Positions 31,404 through 40,019 of a stretch of 64,000 nucleotides of DNA are shown here, piece by piece (positions within the stretch are counted from its first letter, which is position 1; every line of letters starts with the position of its first letter). The translations under genes were made by a program, and so were the position numbers. The notes under the pieces are model-generated. The model ran no database searches and was not told where the DNA came from. It saw nothing but the letters and a program-made list of their open reading frames with translations. The stretch lies in the NCBI GenBank assembly GCA_045616125.1, contig JAZLGC010000067.1:8101-72100 (forward strand), written 5' to 3'. The stretch comes from Treponema_I sp045616125. Its GTDB lineage: Bacteria > Spirochaetota > Spirochaetia > Treponematales > Treponemataceae.

Positions 31404-34189
31404 TGAACGCACTGAAATTTCAGAATGACGCAATAGAAGAATTGATTTCAAAATTCAAAACACTTTATAAAACTCAGCCCGACAGTTTTGAAAACACACC
31501 AAAAATCATTTTAAAGGCACCGACAGGAAGCGGAAAAACATTTATGACGGAAAGCTTCATTCACCGTCTGGCAGCTCAACCGGATTTTAACGAAGACGTT
31601 GCCTTTGTGTGGATGACCTGTTCCGATACTCTGGCAATGCAAAGCCGCGACAAATTCTACGAATATTTTTCACCGAATCTTAATTCAAGACTTTTGACAG
31701 CCAGTGACATTGAGCAAAATGAATTCCTATTAAAAAACGATATCCTGTTTTCAAACTGGCAGAAATACAACATCAGCAAAGATAAATTTGACAAACGTAC
31801 TCTACGCCGCCCGGAAGATGAGCGCAAGCTGAAGGAAAATGGCTTTTATTTTGATGACCTGATTGAAAATACAAAAAATCAGGGACGGCAGATTGTCCTT
31901 TTGATAGATGAAAGCCACGCGTATGATTCAAAACTTGCGGAAGAATCGGTAATCAAAACCATTGAGCCAAAAATCATAATAAAAATTTCTGCAACTCCAT
32001 TTAAGAACGATTCAGAAAAAAAGGATTTTTATGCCCAGAAAGGAATGGGCCATGCAGAAATTGTGGAAATAAAAAGAGAATCGGTAATTGCGGAAGGCCT
32101 TATCAAGGAATCAATTGTCAGCCAGACAGAAGAAGACATTATGAACTATAAAGTTCCTGATGAAGACATTGAAAAACTTCTTTTGACACTGGCAATTGAA
32201 AAGCAAAAGCAGGTTCGTGAAGAATGGCAAAAACTTGGATTCAATATAAATCCGCTTGTAATGATTCAGCTTCCCAATGATTCAAAGACAAAAACTGCAA
32301 ACGAAATTGAAAGCAAGAAAACTCGTGTTCTGCAGATCCTTAAGGATTTGGGAATTGAAGAAACCAAAATCGCTACCCGTCTGCAGGAAACAACGGAACG
32401 AATGAACGACATTACACAGAATGACAGTCCGATAGAGTTTCTTCTGTTCAAACTGGCAGCTGCAACAGGATGGGATTGTCCCCGTGCTCATATTCTTGTC
32501 CGGTATCGTGAAATTAAATCAGAAAGTTTTGAAACTCAGACTTTGGGAAGAATTTTACGAATGCCTGTGGTAAAGAAAGATTTTAACAATCAGCTTTTGC
32601 AGACCGGCTATCTGTACACAAACTTTCCAAAAAGCACCGTTCATATTCCAGAGGAAACAAATGAGAATAAAGCAAAGGTAAATCACACGCAGCTGGATGT
32701 TACAGTCAAAAAATCTATTTTACAGGAGCAAAATAATAAGGCTATTGAGGATCTGTTTACGGAAGTTTCTGTTGCTGAAAATGTAAAGGGAAACTCTGAA
32801 AATGAAATAAAGGCAGCTTTTGAAAAGACCGTTTCTGACTTGGAATTTATTACTTCCCAAGTGAAAAGCGACAGCGAAAAACATAATGCTGCGAAAATTG
32901 AGATTCACACAAAAATTGAAAGTCTGAAAAATGATGTGAACAAAATTGTATCTAAAGCAATTGAAAATGTTCCAGAGAATCAGAAAGAAACGGTTCAAAA
33001 TGAAGTTACAGCAAAACTGGATTTGATCATTCAGCAGACAGAAGAAATCGCTCTTGGAGAAAAAGAATCAGAGATTGTTCTTGACCCAATGTTGAAAACA
33101 GATTTTTTGAGTCGTGCAGATTACGGCGATTTGGGAAAAGTCAGCGAGTTCAGAAGATCATTTTTGAAATCCATGGACGGTTATTTTGGAATTGACTCAC
33201 ACCAGATGTATGATGCAGAAGAATTGAATAAAAAGCTTACTGCTAAAGGAGTGATTCTTGATTCCTCACTGAAACAGGAAATCATGGTCAACGCAAAATT
33301 CGTAAGTGAACAAGGTTCTGAAAACAGCGAAACCGGAAAAAACATTGACTATGAAACTGCACAAAGCAATGTGGAAGTGGCCTTTACGGAAATGTGCTAT
33401 GAAATTCTTACCACTCAAACGGAAGAAGACGCCAAGGTTGGTAACGTCGCCCGCTCCTGGGCCGCTTTTAGGCAGACGTTGCGGCTTTGGCTTACCAGAC
33501 ACGCTTTTAAACATTCCGATTATCTTTCGGCATACAAAATATTTTTAAACGATTGCAACAAAGCTTGCGTATTTAAAGCGGCAATTACCAATGCACTCAA
33601 AGAATACAGAAAAGTTCTGGATGAATTCATTACGGAGCGGGAAAATTCTTCAAGCGTATCTTTGCCATTCACAATCAAAACTCACTACTCATATACAGAT
33701 GAGTATGAAGTTTATGAGACTGCATCAAAAAGCTTTGTTCAGCCATTTTATTTGAAGAAAGACTACAATGGAAGAATTAACGAAACCAAATTCATTCAGT
33801 TCCTTGAAGACTCACCGAATGTGCTTCACTGGTTCAAAAATGGAGACAGTGGCAAAGACCATTTTGCAATCAAATATTTTGACTCCACAGAAAATCGAAA
33901 CAGACTTTTTTATCCAGACTGGTTTGTGATTCTGGATGACGGAAGAATCTGCATTCTTGACACTAAAGGCGGTAACACTGCTTCCTCTCAGGAAACAAAA
34001 GAAAAAGCAGAAGCATTGCATATGTACATTGAACAATTAAATTCCGTAAGTAAAAAAAGATACATCGGAGGAATTGTGGTGATTACAGCAGATGGCCAGA
34101 AGTATATTAATGATTCCAAAGAATATATCTATGATTCCAACAATTTATTGAATCACGGTTGGAAAACCCTGGCCTGGAAATCATTATAG
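31403..34189 (+). CDS. res: Type III restriction endonuclease subunit (Res)
   Basis: 928 aa. Superfamily 2 helicase motifs: I APTGSGKT (about 39-46), II LLIDESHAYD, III KISATPF, and VI TQTLGRILRMP. The C-terminal nuclease domain has PDWFVILDDGRICILDTKGG, a PD-(D/E)xK active site (D, then D-x-K). With Mod it forms the Mod2Res1-2 complex that cuts unmethylated head-to-head sites after ATP-dependent diffusion. No frameshift or stop is seen, so the system appears functional. A long coiled region (about 440-560) lies before the middle domain. Confidence 0.95.
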   Translation: MNALKFQNDAIEELISKFKTLYKTQPDSFENTPKIILKAPTGSGKTFMTESFIHRLAAQPDFNEDVAFVWMTCSDTLAMQSRDKFYEYFSPNLNSRLLTASDIEQNEFLLKNDILFSNWQKYNISKDKFDKRTLRRPEDERKLKENGFYFDDLIENTKNQGRQIVLLIDESHAYDSKLAEESVIKTIEPKIIIKISATPFKNDSEKKDFYAQKGMGHAEIVEIKRESVIAEGLIKESIVSQTEEDIMNYKVPDEDIEKLLLTLAIEKQKQVREEWQKLGFNINPLVMIQLPNDSKTKTANEIESKKTRVLQILKDLGIEETKIATRLQETTERMNDITQNDSPIEFLLFKLAAATGWDCPRAHILVRYREIKSESFETQTLGRILRMPVVKKDFNNQLLQTGYLYTNFPKSTVHIPEETNENKAKVNHTQLDVTVKKSILQEQNNKAIEDLFTEVSVAENVKGNSENEIKAAFEKTVSDLEFITSQVKSDSEKHNAAKIEIHTKIESLKNDVNKIVSKAIENVPENQKETVQNEVTAKLDLIIQQTEEIALGEKESEIVLDPMLKTDFLSRADYGDLGKVSEFRRSFLKSMDGYFGIDSHQMYDAEELNKKLTAKGVILDSSLKQEIMVNAKFVSEQGSENSETGKNIDYETAQSNVEVAFTEMCYEILTTQTEEDAKVGNVARSWAAFRQTLRLWLTRHAFKHSDYLSAYKIFLNDCNKACVFKAAITNALKEYRKVLDEFITERENSSSVSLPFTIKTHYSYTDEYEVYETASKSFVQPFYLKKDYNGRINETKFIQFLEDSPNVLHWFKNGDSGKDHFAIKYFDSTENRNRLFYPDWFVILDDGRICILDTKGGNTASSQETKEKAEALHMYIEQLNSVSKKRYIGGIVVITADGQKYINDSKEYIYDSNNLLNHGWKTLAWKSL

Positions 34190-34204
34190 TGTTACCTGTT
34201 ACAG

Positions 34205-34253
34205 CATCTTGTTTCGCAAATCTCAAAATTGCTCAATTTGGCGAAACAAGATG
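34205..34253. terminator. 13-bp perfect inverted repeat between res and the exonuclease gene
   Basis: CATCTTGTTTCGC (34205-34217) and GCGAAACAAGATG (34241-34253) with a 23-nt loop. It separates two convergent genes and is suitable as a bidirectional terminator, although the following T content is modest (TTTACAT). Confidence 0.55.
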
Positions 34254-34259
34254 TTTACA

Positions 34260-35159
34260 TCAAACATCTGCAAAATCAGGAATTGCAAGATCCCTACGGA
34301 GGTTCATGCGACAAAGAAACCAGAACCAGGTACGCACCGGTATCTGATACCGCACACAGAACGATTTAGGGAAATGTTTTTTCACAAATCGTGAAAGGAT
34401 ATCGTCAGCTCCCCGTTGAGTTTCTGCATATTCTTCGACCGAAGACTTGGCGACTACCGTTTTTCGCATATATTTTTCTTTCAGCTCTTCAGGCACATAC
34501 GACGCAAAAGAACAGGTTTCTTCATAATTCAGTTGATACAGATTGTCATTTTCAATATGAATAGTTATCGCTTTTCCATAAACCAAAGCACTATCCGGAT
34601 TAAAATTGCGTTCTCCCGACATTTTTTTCAGGATTCGGGCAGTATTTAAGGCATCGCCTAAAGCCGAATGACGCTGCCCCTTAAATGAACACCCCATTAA
34701 CCGCAATGCTCCATCCAGAGAAAGAGCACTGCCACTTCCTACTGCACTATCAACAAGTTGCTGTAGATCTATAAAGCTTTTGAGTGGCTTCATATATCTA
34801 TTTTGATAGCCATATTTTACCCACAATTCATCCCATAACTGGATAAAATCACTGTTACTCCAACAGAACACTTTGACAGGTTCCCTGCCCACCCAGGAAA
34901 GATATTTTTCCCATGAAATATCAAGAGAATCTGCAGATTCAAGGGAAGCATCGGTGATGCCAGTAAGTTGCTCAATAAATGGAGTTACCGTACAAAATTG
35001 AGGCTTAACAGGAATTTCAATGCAACTCAGATAGCGGAACTGTTCATCCAGCAATACCGCCCCAAGCTGAATAATTTCATGACGCAATCCATGCAGATTC
35101 CGTCTTTGTTTTCTGTCAACTGTTTCAGTCATTTCTATATCTATGCATACATACTTCAC
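34260..35159 (-). CDS. DEDDh 3'-5' exonuclease-like protein
   Basis: 299 aa with a GTG start at 35159 (GGAGAG 4-5 bases upstream). KYVCIDIEMTE is Exo I (DxE), FCWSNSDFIQLWDEL is the Exo II region (D), and HSALGDALNTARIL is Exo III (H..D). This is the DNA polymerase III epsilon/ERI1/KapD superfamily acting on RNA or DNA 3' ends. The C-terminal 100 residues contain another region (YAETQRGADDILSRFVKKHFPK) of unknown role. It sits at the edge of the restriction-modification block and may belong to the island. Confidence 0.85.
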   Translation of the reverse strand: MKYVCIDIEMTETVDRKQRRNLHGLRHEIIQLGAVLLDEQFRYLSCIEIPVKPQFCTVTPFIEQLTGITDASLESADSLDISWEKYLSWVGREPVKVFCWSNSDFIQLWDELWVKYGYQNRYMKPLKSFIDLQQLVDSAVGSGSALSLDGALRLMGCSFKGQRHSALGDALNTARILKKMSGERNFNPDSALVYGKAITIHIENDNLYQLNYEETCSFASYVPEELKEKYMRKTVVAKSSVEEYAETQRGADDILSRFVKKHFPKSFCVRYQIPVRTWFWFLCRMNLRRDLAIPDFADV

Positions 35160-35284
35160 GCCACTCTCCTTTCTGCAACCTGCAGCTATGTAAATGGTAA
35201 CAGAAAAGCAGTGACATCACAGTGACATACACTAAAAAAAGCAACCGGCATAACGTATGCAAATATCTGATAAACGGTGTTATG

Positions 35285-35412
35285 TATTCGATATCATTCT
35301 CAATTATTTTTTCAAGATACACTTGATACACAAATCTATGCTGAATATTTAATCTTCTTGAAAAAAGTCCTGACAGATTTCCGACTAAAGCCTCATATGG
35401 CGGTGGGGCTGA
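35285..35412 (-). pseudogene. C-terminal remnant of a YoeB/Txe-type toxin
   Basis: The minus strand reads PYEALVGNLSGLFSRRLNIQHRFVYQVY (key parts: GNLSG, SRR, QHRFVY). This is the conserved end of YoeB/Txe ribosome-dependent mRNA interferases (usual form G-LSG-WSRRI--EHRLVYKV). Upstream the frame enters a GC-rich low-complexity segment instead of the toxin N-terminus, and no YefM partner is adjacent. It is a broken toxin gene. Confidence 0.55.
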
Positions 35413-35545
35413 TAGTTTTATCGCAGTAGCGCTGTGAAAGGCGGCGGAGCCGGCCACCGGAGCGATCATGGCGAGTGAGGAGGCTGAAGCGATAGCGGAA
35501 CCTGGAACATAGCGACGGCACTGTTGTGCCGGACTGCCCTTGTAT
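35413..35545. other. GC-rich segment without recognisable gene
   Basis: It contains GCGGCGGAGCCGGCCACCGG and several GCGATAGCGG / GCGATCATGGCGAG-like short repeats, much richer in G+C than the flanks. The minus-strand frame is Ala/Ser-rich (SASSLAMIAPVAGSAAF) and looks non-genuine. It may be a repeat that replaced the N-terminal part of the toxin remnant next to it. Confidence 0.4.
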
Positions 35546-35559
35546 ATCGTTACATGCAT

Positions 35560-35591
35560 AAAAAAAGGTGGCTGCACAACGTACAGCCACC
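35560..35591 (-). terminator. Intrinsic terminator of the sugar importer operon
   Basis: Minus-strand stem GGTGGCTG / CAGCCACC (35584-35591 and 35567-35574) with a 9-nt loop, followed by seven Ts (complement of 35560-35566). This is the clearest Rho-independent terminator in the window. Confidence 0.85.
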
Positions 35592-35773
35592 CACACGTAA
35601 AGGAGGAGATTCGGTTTTTACCGAACGGGTTTGATGGGAGCTACCCACCTATGAAAAAGATTCTTGCTCTTTCTAATCAAACTTTAATACGGCTGGTCAA
35701 GGCACGTACGCCTTCGGCTATCTCAAGGCCTTGACTCAGCCGTGTTTGCGGTGTATCGCTTTGCGATTTTACA
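35592..35773 (-). other. Structured 3' untranslated region after the sugar permease gene
   Basis: Between the permease stop and the terminator the RNA can form consecutive hairpins: TTCGGT/ACCGAA (35612-35627), a 12-bp GGCTG(A)GTCAAGGC / GCCTTGACCAGCC stem (about 35690-35743), and GGTGT-ATCGC/GCGAT-ACACC around the stop codon. No convincing ORF is present; a 27-codon plus-strand frame from 35651 has only a distant GGAG. It may stabilise the message or release a small RNA. Confidence 0.4.
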
Positions 35774-36959
35774 CCTTAATACGTCTAGCGCGGATATCGA
35801 ACAGGACTGCTGCAATCAGTACGATACCTTTTACGATGTACTGGTACGAGATACCGATGTTCATCAGGTTCATACCGTTCTGCAGTGAAGACATTACCAG
35901 CGCACCAATAATGGTACCGGTTACTTTACCAACACCACCGTTTGCAGAAACACCACCTACATAACTTGATGCAATGGCATCCATTTCAAATGCGTTACCG
36001 GCAGTGGTAGTTGCTGACTGCAGACGGGCAGTAAACAGAACACCGGCAAGACCAGAAAGCATACCCATTGAAGCGTATACAAACATGGTTACTTTGCGAA
36101 CTGAAATACCTGAAAGTTCAGCTGCTTCCGGGTTACCACCAATGGCGTAGATATGACGCCCCAGTACGGTATTGCTCATGAAATAGGCATAGATAGCCAG
36201 TACAACCAGTACGATTACTACTGTCCATGAAATACCGTGGTACAGAGCGATTTTGGTCGTAAAGAACAGAATCAAGGCGCTCATGAACACCAGTTTGATG
36301 ATGAACATATCAAGTGGGCTGTCCTGCAGGTGGTACTTTTTCTTGTTTCTGCGGGCATTGATTTCAGTTGCAATAAGGAATGCAACAAGAGCAACTCCCA
36401 GAATCATGGTCAGAATATGAATGTTTGAGCCATGGAATGGGTCAGGAATAAAGCCATTACCCAGCGCATTGTAGGCAGCATTCTTAACGATGATGGTACC
36501 GGTTCCTTCGGTTACACGGAGCAGGGCACCGCGGAAAATGAACATACCGGCAAGGGTTACTACGAAAGCTGGAACTTCAAGGATTGCAATGAGCCAGCCC
36601 TGATAAATACCGATTAAAAGCCCGATGATCAGAGCGATAACTACGACCATAACAGCAAGCCATGGAGAATCAGCAAAGGCAGATCCGGCATCGGCATAGT
36701 GTTTCATGACGATGGCAGTAATGGCACCGGTGAAGCCGGCAGCAAAACCAACGGAAAGGTCGATTCTCAGGATAATGAGAACCAGAGTCATACCGATGGC
36801 AAGAACGGCAACATAACCGGTCTGATCAAACAGGTTTGACAGGTTACGGGGAGTCATGAAGATACCGCCGGTAGTTGCGGTAAAGAACAGCATTACAGCC
36901 ATCAGTGCAACGAACATACCGTACTGACGGGCATTTGTTTTTATTTCTCTAAAGTTCAT
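35769..36959 (-). CDS. gguB: Multiple-monosaccharide ABC transporter permease (GguB/XylH type)
   Basis: 396 aa with about ten membrane helices, e.g. FVALMAVMLFFTATTGG and VAVLAIGMTLVLI followed by RIDLSVG, the CUT2 signature. AIGGNPEAAELSGISV precedes the last helices (usual CUT2 motif GGN--AA-LSGI). Length and sequence fit the GguB/XylH branch rather than RbsC. It forms the inner-membrane channel for the ChvE-like binding protein and GguA-like ATPase upstream. AAGGAAG precedes the ATG. It ends the operon. Confidence 0.9.
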   Translation of the reverse strand: MNFREIKTNARQYGMFVALMAVMLFFTATTGGIFMTPRNLSNLFDQTGYVAVLAIGMTLVLIILRIDLSVGFAAGFTGAITAIVMKHYADAGSAFADSPWLAVMVVVIALIIGLLIGIYQGWLIAILEVPAFVVTLAGMFIFRGALLRVTEGTGTIIVKNAAYNALGNGFIPDPFHGSNIHILTMILGVALVAFLIATEINARRNKKKYHLQDSPLDMFIIKLVFMSALILFFTTKIALYHGISWTVVIVLVVLAIYAYFMSNTVLGRHIYAIGGNPEAAELSGISVRKVTMFVYASMGMLSGLAGVLFTARLQSATTTAGNAFEMDAIASSYVGGVSANGGVGKVTGTIIGALVMSSLQNGMNLMNIGISYQYIVKGIVLIAAVLFDIRARRIKV

Positions 36960-36978
36960 TTTGTCACTTCCTTACACA

Positions 36979-38499
36979 TTAGTTTTCTGTTGCAAGCCGC
37001 ATGATATTTTCCTGAGTAGCTTCTGCTCCACTCATTTCACCGGCTACTACACCACCGGATACAACGCAGATACGGTCAGCCATTCCAAGAACTTCAGGCA
37101 GTTCAGAAGAAATCATGATGATACTCATACCCTGCTCTACCAGCTGGTTCATCAGGGTATAGATTTCGTACTTGGCACCTACGTCGATACCGCGGGTTGG
37201 CTCATCAAGAATGAGGATTTCCGGACGGCTCATCATCCATTTGGCTAGGGAAACTTTCTGCTGATTACCACCGGAAAGTTTGTTAACCGGGCTATCGATG
37301 CTGGGTGTTTTAATGTGCAGGTCTTTTACATACTGTGCACTTTCTACAATTTCCTTGTTTTTATCCAGAACGCCCCGTTTAACCAGCTGCTTCAAAGAAG
37401 CAATGGTAATATTCTGCTTTACGTCCTGCAAAAGTATCAGGCCGTTACCTTTCCGGTCTTCTGAAACGTAGGCAAAACCAGCATCAATGGCTTCTTTTGG
37501 ATGTTTGAAACTTACTTTCTTTCCATGGAGGTATGCTTCGCCTTCAACTTTGTACTTACGTGGGTTACCGAACAGACTCAGTGCAAATTCAGTACGGCCG
37601 GCACCCATAAGGCCTGCAAGTCCCAGGATCTCACCGCGGCGCAGCTGCAGGTTCAAGCCTTTCAAAAGCTGACGGCTTACAGCGTAGTCGTAAACTTTCC
37701 AGTCTTTTACTTCAAGTACCACTTCGCCAATATCAATCTTTTCACGTTTTGGATATATATTCTTTATTTCACGGCCAACCATCTGGCGGATAATCAACTC
37801 TTCGGTAAGATCCTTACGATCTATGGTTCCGATAGAATGTCCGTCACGGAGTACAGTTACCGTGTCTGCAATTTTCAGAACTTCTTTTAATTTATGAGAA
37901 ATCATGATACAGGTAACACCCTGAGCTTTAAGGTTCAGGATAAGCTGCAGAAGATTCTCACTGTCATCCTCGTTCAATGATGAAGTTGGTTCATCAAGAA
38001 TCAGGATATTAATATTTTTGCTTAATGCTTTTGCAATTTCAACCAGCTGCTGTTTACCGGTACCAAGATCTTTTACTTTTGCACCTGGGTCTACATCAAG
38101 ACCAACTTTTTTCAGCTGTTCCTGTGCGCTGATAATGGTTTTGTTCCAGTCAATAGCACCGGTAGACGTCCGGATTTCGTGACCCATATAGATGTTTTCA
38201 TATACGGTCAATTCCGGAATCAGTGCCAGTTCCTGATAAATAATGGCAAGACCGGCATTTTCGCTGTCTTTAATGTTTTTGTACTGCTGTACCTGGCCAT
38301 TAATCAAAACCTGGCCATCGTAGGTTCCATACGGATATACTCCGGAAAGAACCTTCATCAGTGTTGATTTTCCGGCGCCGTTTTCACCTACCAGAAAATG
38401 TACTTCACCCTTTTTTACCTTAAAGGTTACATCATCAAGGGCCTTAACACCGGGGAATTCTTTTGTTATGTGAGCCATTTCAAGAATTATGTCGCTCAT
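36979..38499 (-). CDS. gguA: Multiple-monosaccharide ABC transporter ATPase (GguA/XylG type)
   Basis: 506 aa with two tandem ABC domains, as in CUT2 importers. Domain 1 has Walker A GENGAGKST (about residue 38) and DLGTGKQQLVEIAKAL with LILDEPTSSL. Domain 2 has the degenerate Walker A GLMGAGRTE and signature LSGGNQQKVSLAKW with LILDEPTRGID. It energises import of hexoses/pentoses. GAGGGG lies before the ATG. The permease follows at 19 bp. Confidence 0.93.
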   Translation of the reverse strand: MSDIILEMAHITKEFPGVKALDDVTFKVKKGEVHFLVGENGAGKSTLMKVLSGVYPYGTYDGQVLINGQVQQYKNIKDSENAGLAIIYQELALIPELTVYENIYMGHEIRTSTGAIDWNKTIISAQEQLKKVGLDVDPGAKVKDLGTGKQQLVEIAKALSKNINILILDEPTSSLNEDDSENLLQLILNLKAQGVTCIMISHKLKEVLKIADTVTVLRDGHSIGTIDRKDLTEELIIRQMVGREIKNIYPKREKIDIGEVVLEVKDWKVYDYAVSRQLLKGLNLQLRRGEILGLAGLMGAGRTEFALSLFGNPRKYKVEGEAYLHGKKVSFKHPKEAIDAGFAYVSEDRKGNGLILLQDVKQNITIASLKQLVKRGVLDKNKEIVESAQYVKDLHIKTPSIDSPVNKLSGGNQQKVSLAKWMMSRPEILILDEPTRGIDVGAKYEIYTLMNQLVEQGMSIIMISSELPEVLGMADRICVVSGGVVAGEMSGAEATQENIMRLATEN

Positions 38500-38534
38500 T
38501 TTGTATTTGCCCCTCTTTTCGTTTTTATGACAAG

Positions 38535-38596
38535 AAGGATCAGTGAGCCTGTCGAACTGTCCGTTCGGCCCCTTCGACGGGCTCAGGGATCCTTCC
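38535..38596. repeat. Inverted pair of second-family dispersed repeats
   Basis: GGATCAGTGAGCCTGTCGAA (about 38539) faces CCCTTCGACGGGCTCAGGGA (about 38570). The two copies can pair over about 18 bases, making a large stem between the binding-protein gene and the ATPase gene. Such a stem often lets the binding protein be made in excess of the membrane components. Confidence 0.8.
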
Positions 38597-38613
38597 TGAC
38601 TATTTTTTTAATC

Positions 38614-39708
38614 TTAGTGTTTCAGAGACCAGTCTGGGTTAGCTTCTTCAAGCAGTCTTACGTTGTCTTTGGTGATTACGGTTACTGCAGTCTGTTTTGC
38701 AGCTACCTGTTTTTTACCGTTGTCATAAGAAGCAGCAGTTGCTGGTTTTTTACCTGCCAGAATTTCTTCTGCCATTGCAACAGCGTCAGCTGAAAGGATT
38801 GCAGTGTTCTTCCATACGGTCATGGTCTGTTTTCCGTCGATAATGTACTGAGCAGAAGCCATTTCAGCATCCTGTCCGGTAATTACATATGCAGTTACAT
38901 CTGGGTCTTTAGCGAATTCGTCAGCGATTGCACGAGCGGTACCATCGTTTGGAGCCAGGATGAAACAGTCACCTTTATCTGCAGCTTTTGCAACAGTCAG
39001 GTTATCTGCAGCCTTTTTCTTTGCAACATCAAAGTTCCAGTCAGTAGTTACCTGGTTGATGATGTCTGCAATTTCAGAACGGCTCAGGTCTTTTTTACCA
39101 GAGAGTGCAACAGCTTTGTCAGAGTTTTTGATTACGAAAGTACCATCAGCAATTTTTGGCTGCAGAACTGACCATGCACCTTCAAAGAAGATGAATGCGT
39201 TGTTGTCTGATGCAGCACCAGCATACAGGTACAGAGAGTTACCTTTTGATCCGGCTTTTACGTTATCGATAAGGAACTGACCCTGTGCAACACCTACGCT
39301 GAATGAATCGAAGGTTACATAGTAGTCAACGGCAGCAGTATCAGTAATCAGGCGGTCATAGCAGATTACGGTTACGCCGTCTTTTTTAGCAGCTTCTACA
39401 GCAGCGGCAGCAGCAGCACCGTCGTGTGGACAGATAATAAGAACTTCAATACCCTTGTTCAGAAGAGCTTCTACGTTCTGTTTTTCTTTGTTTGAGTCAC
39501 CCTGGCTGAACAGGAGCTGAACAGATGCTTTACCTTCCAGAAGTTTCAGGAATGAAGTTTCATCCTGAATCCAACGTGGTTCATCTTTAGTAGGGAGTAC
39601 AACACCTACTTTAACTTTTGACGATTCTTTAGCACCGCCGGCGAATGCCATGGTAGCTACCATCATCAGTGCAAGTACACTGAAAACAACTTTTGCCATT
39701 CTTTTCAT
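38614..39708 (-). CDS. chvE: Periplasmic multiple-sugar-binding protein (ChvE/XylF type)
   Basis: 364 aa from ATG 39708 (AAGGAG 8 bases upstream). A signal peptide (KRMAKVVFSVLALMMVATMAFA) is followed by GGAKESSKVKVGVVLPTKDEPRWIQDE, the ChvE-like start. CYDRLITDTAAVDYYVTFD, GAASDNNAFIFFEGAWSVL, LAPNDGTARAIADEF and VITGQDAEMASAQYI are ligand-pocket segments shared with ChvE and XylF. It captures glucose, galactose, xylose or similar monosaccharides. First gene of the importer operon; the promoter lies at 39767-39772. Confidence 0.92.
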   Translation of the reverse strand: MKRMAKVVFSVLALMMVATMAFAGGAKESSKVKVGVVLPTKDEPRWIQDETSFLKLLEGKASVQLLFSQGDSNKEKQNVEALLNKGIEVLIICPHDGAAAAAAVEAAKKDGVTVICYDRLITDTAAVDYYVTFDSFSVGVAQGQFLIDNVKAGSKGNSLYLYAGAASDNNAFIFFEGAWSVLQPKIADGTFVIKNSDKAVALSGKKDLSRSEIADIINQVTTDWNFDVAKKKAADNLTVAKAADKGDCFILAPNDGTARAIADEFAKDPDVTAYVITGQDAEMASAQYIIDGKQTMTVWKNTAILSADAVAMAEEILAGKKPATAASYDNGKKQVAAKQTAVTVITKDNVRLLEEANPDWSLKH

Positions 39709-39766
39709 AATGGTTTCTCCTTTTTCTGAACGGAGACTTAACATCACCGTTCCTTAGTACTGTTTC

Positions 39767-39876
39767 AGTATAGGAGAGAGCCATTTGCCGTGCGTGGCGT
39801 TTTTCTAGACGATTTTTAGAAGTGTAGTACACAAAAAGGAGAAATTTATACGAAAAAAAGGAGAATTTTTTACGAA
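39767..39876 (-). promoter_or_regulatory. Sugar-binding protein promoter with tandem 22-bp repeats upstream
   Basis: The -10 TATACT is the complement of 39767-39772; no good -35 is visible, suggesting an activator-dependent promoter. Upstream, 39833-39854 and 39855-39876 are direct repeats identical at 20 of 22 positions; each contains AAAAAGGAGAA and TACGAA. Two same-face sites at about -73 to -116 suit an AraC-type activator such as the YesN-like protein encoded at 41150-42739. Confidence 0.6.
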
Positions 39877-39907
39877 CAGGGAAAAATTTGGCAACAAAAA
39901 AGTACTA

Positions 39908-40015
39908 AGGGAGATGCTGAAACAAGTTCAGCATGACAGTATCGTCTTGTCATCCTGAAACAAGTTCAGTATGACAGAATCGGCTTGTCATCCCGAACTT
40001 GTTTCGGGATCTTTT
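39908..40015. repeat. Three short dispersed palindromes in a row
   Basis: Arms ATGCTGAA/TTCAGCAT (39914-), ATCCTGAA/TTCAGTAT (39950-) and ATCCCGAA/TTCGGGAT (39990-), each with GTCAT or GAGAT flanks. They fill the gap between the XylF-like lipoprotein gene and the importer promoter and could form up to three hairpins. Confidence 0.8.
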
Positions 40016-40019
40016 TGTA

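Noticed and set aside
35125..35577. A 150-residue minus-strand protein
   Set aside because: The frame joins a YoeB C-terminal block to low-complexity sequence and then to unrelated residues; it looks like a remnant, not a working gene.
35592..35773. Riboswitch upstream of a gene
   Set aside because: It lies downstream of the permease stop and before a terminator on the minus strand; no plus-strand gene follows, and no known aptamer signature was recognised.
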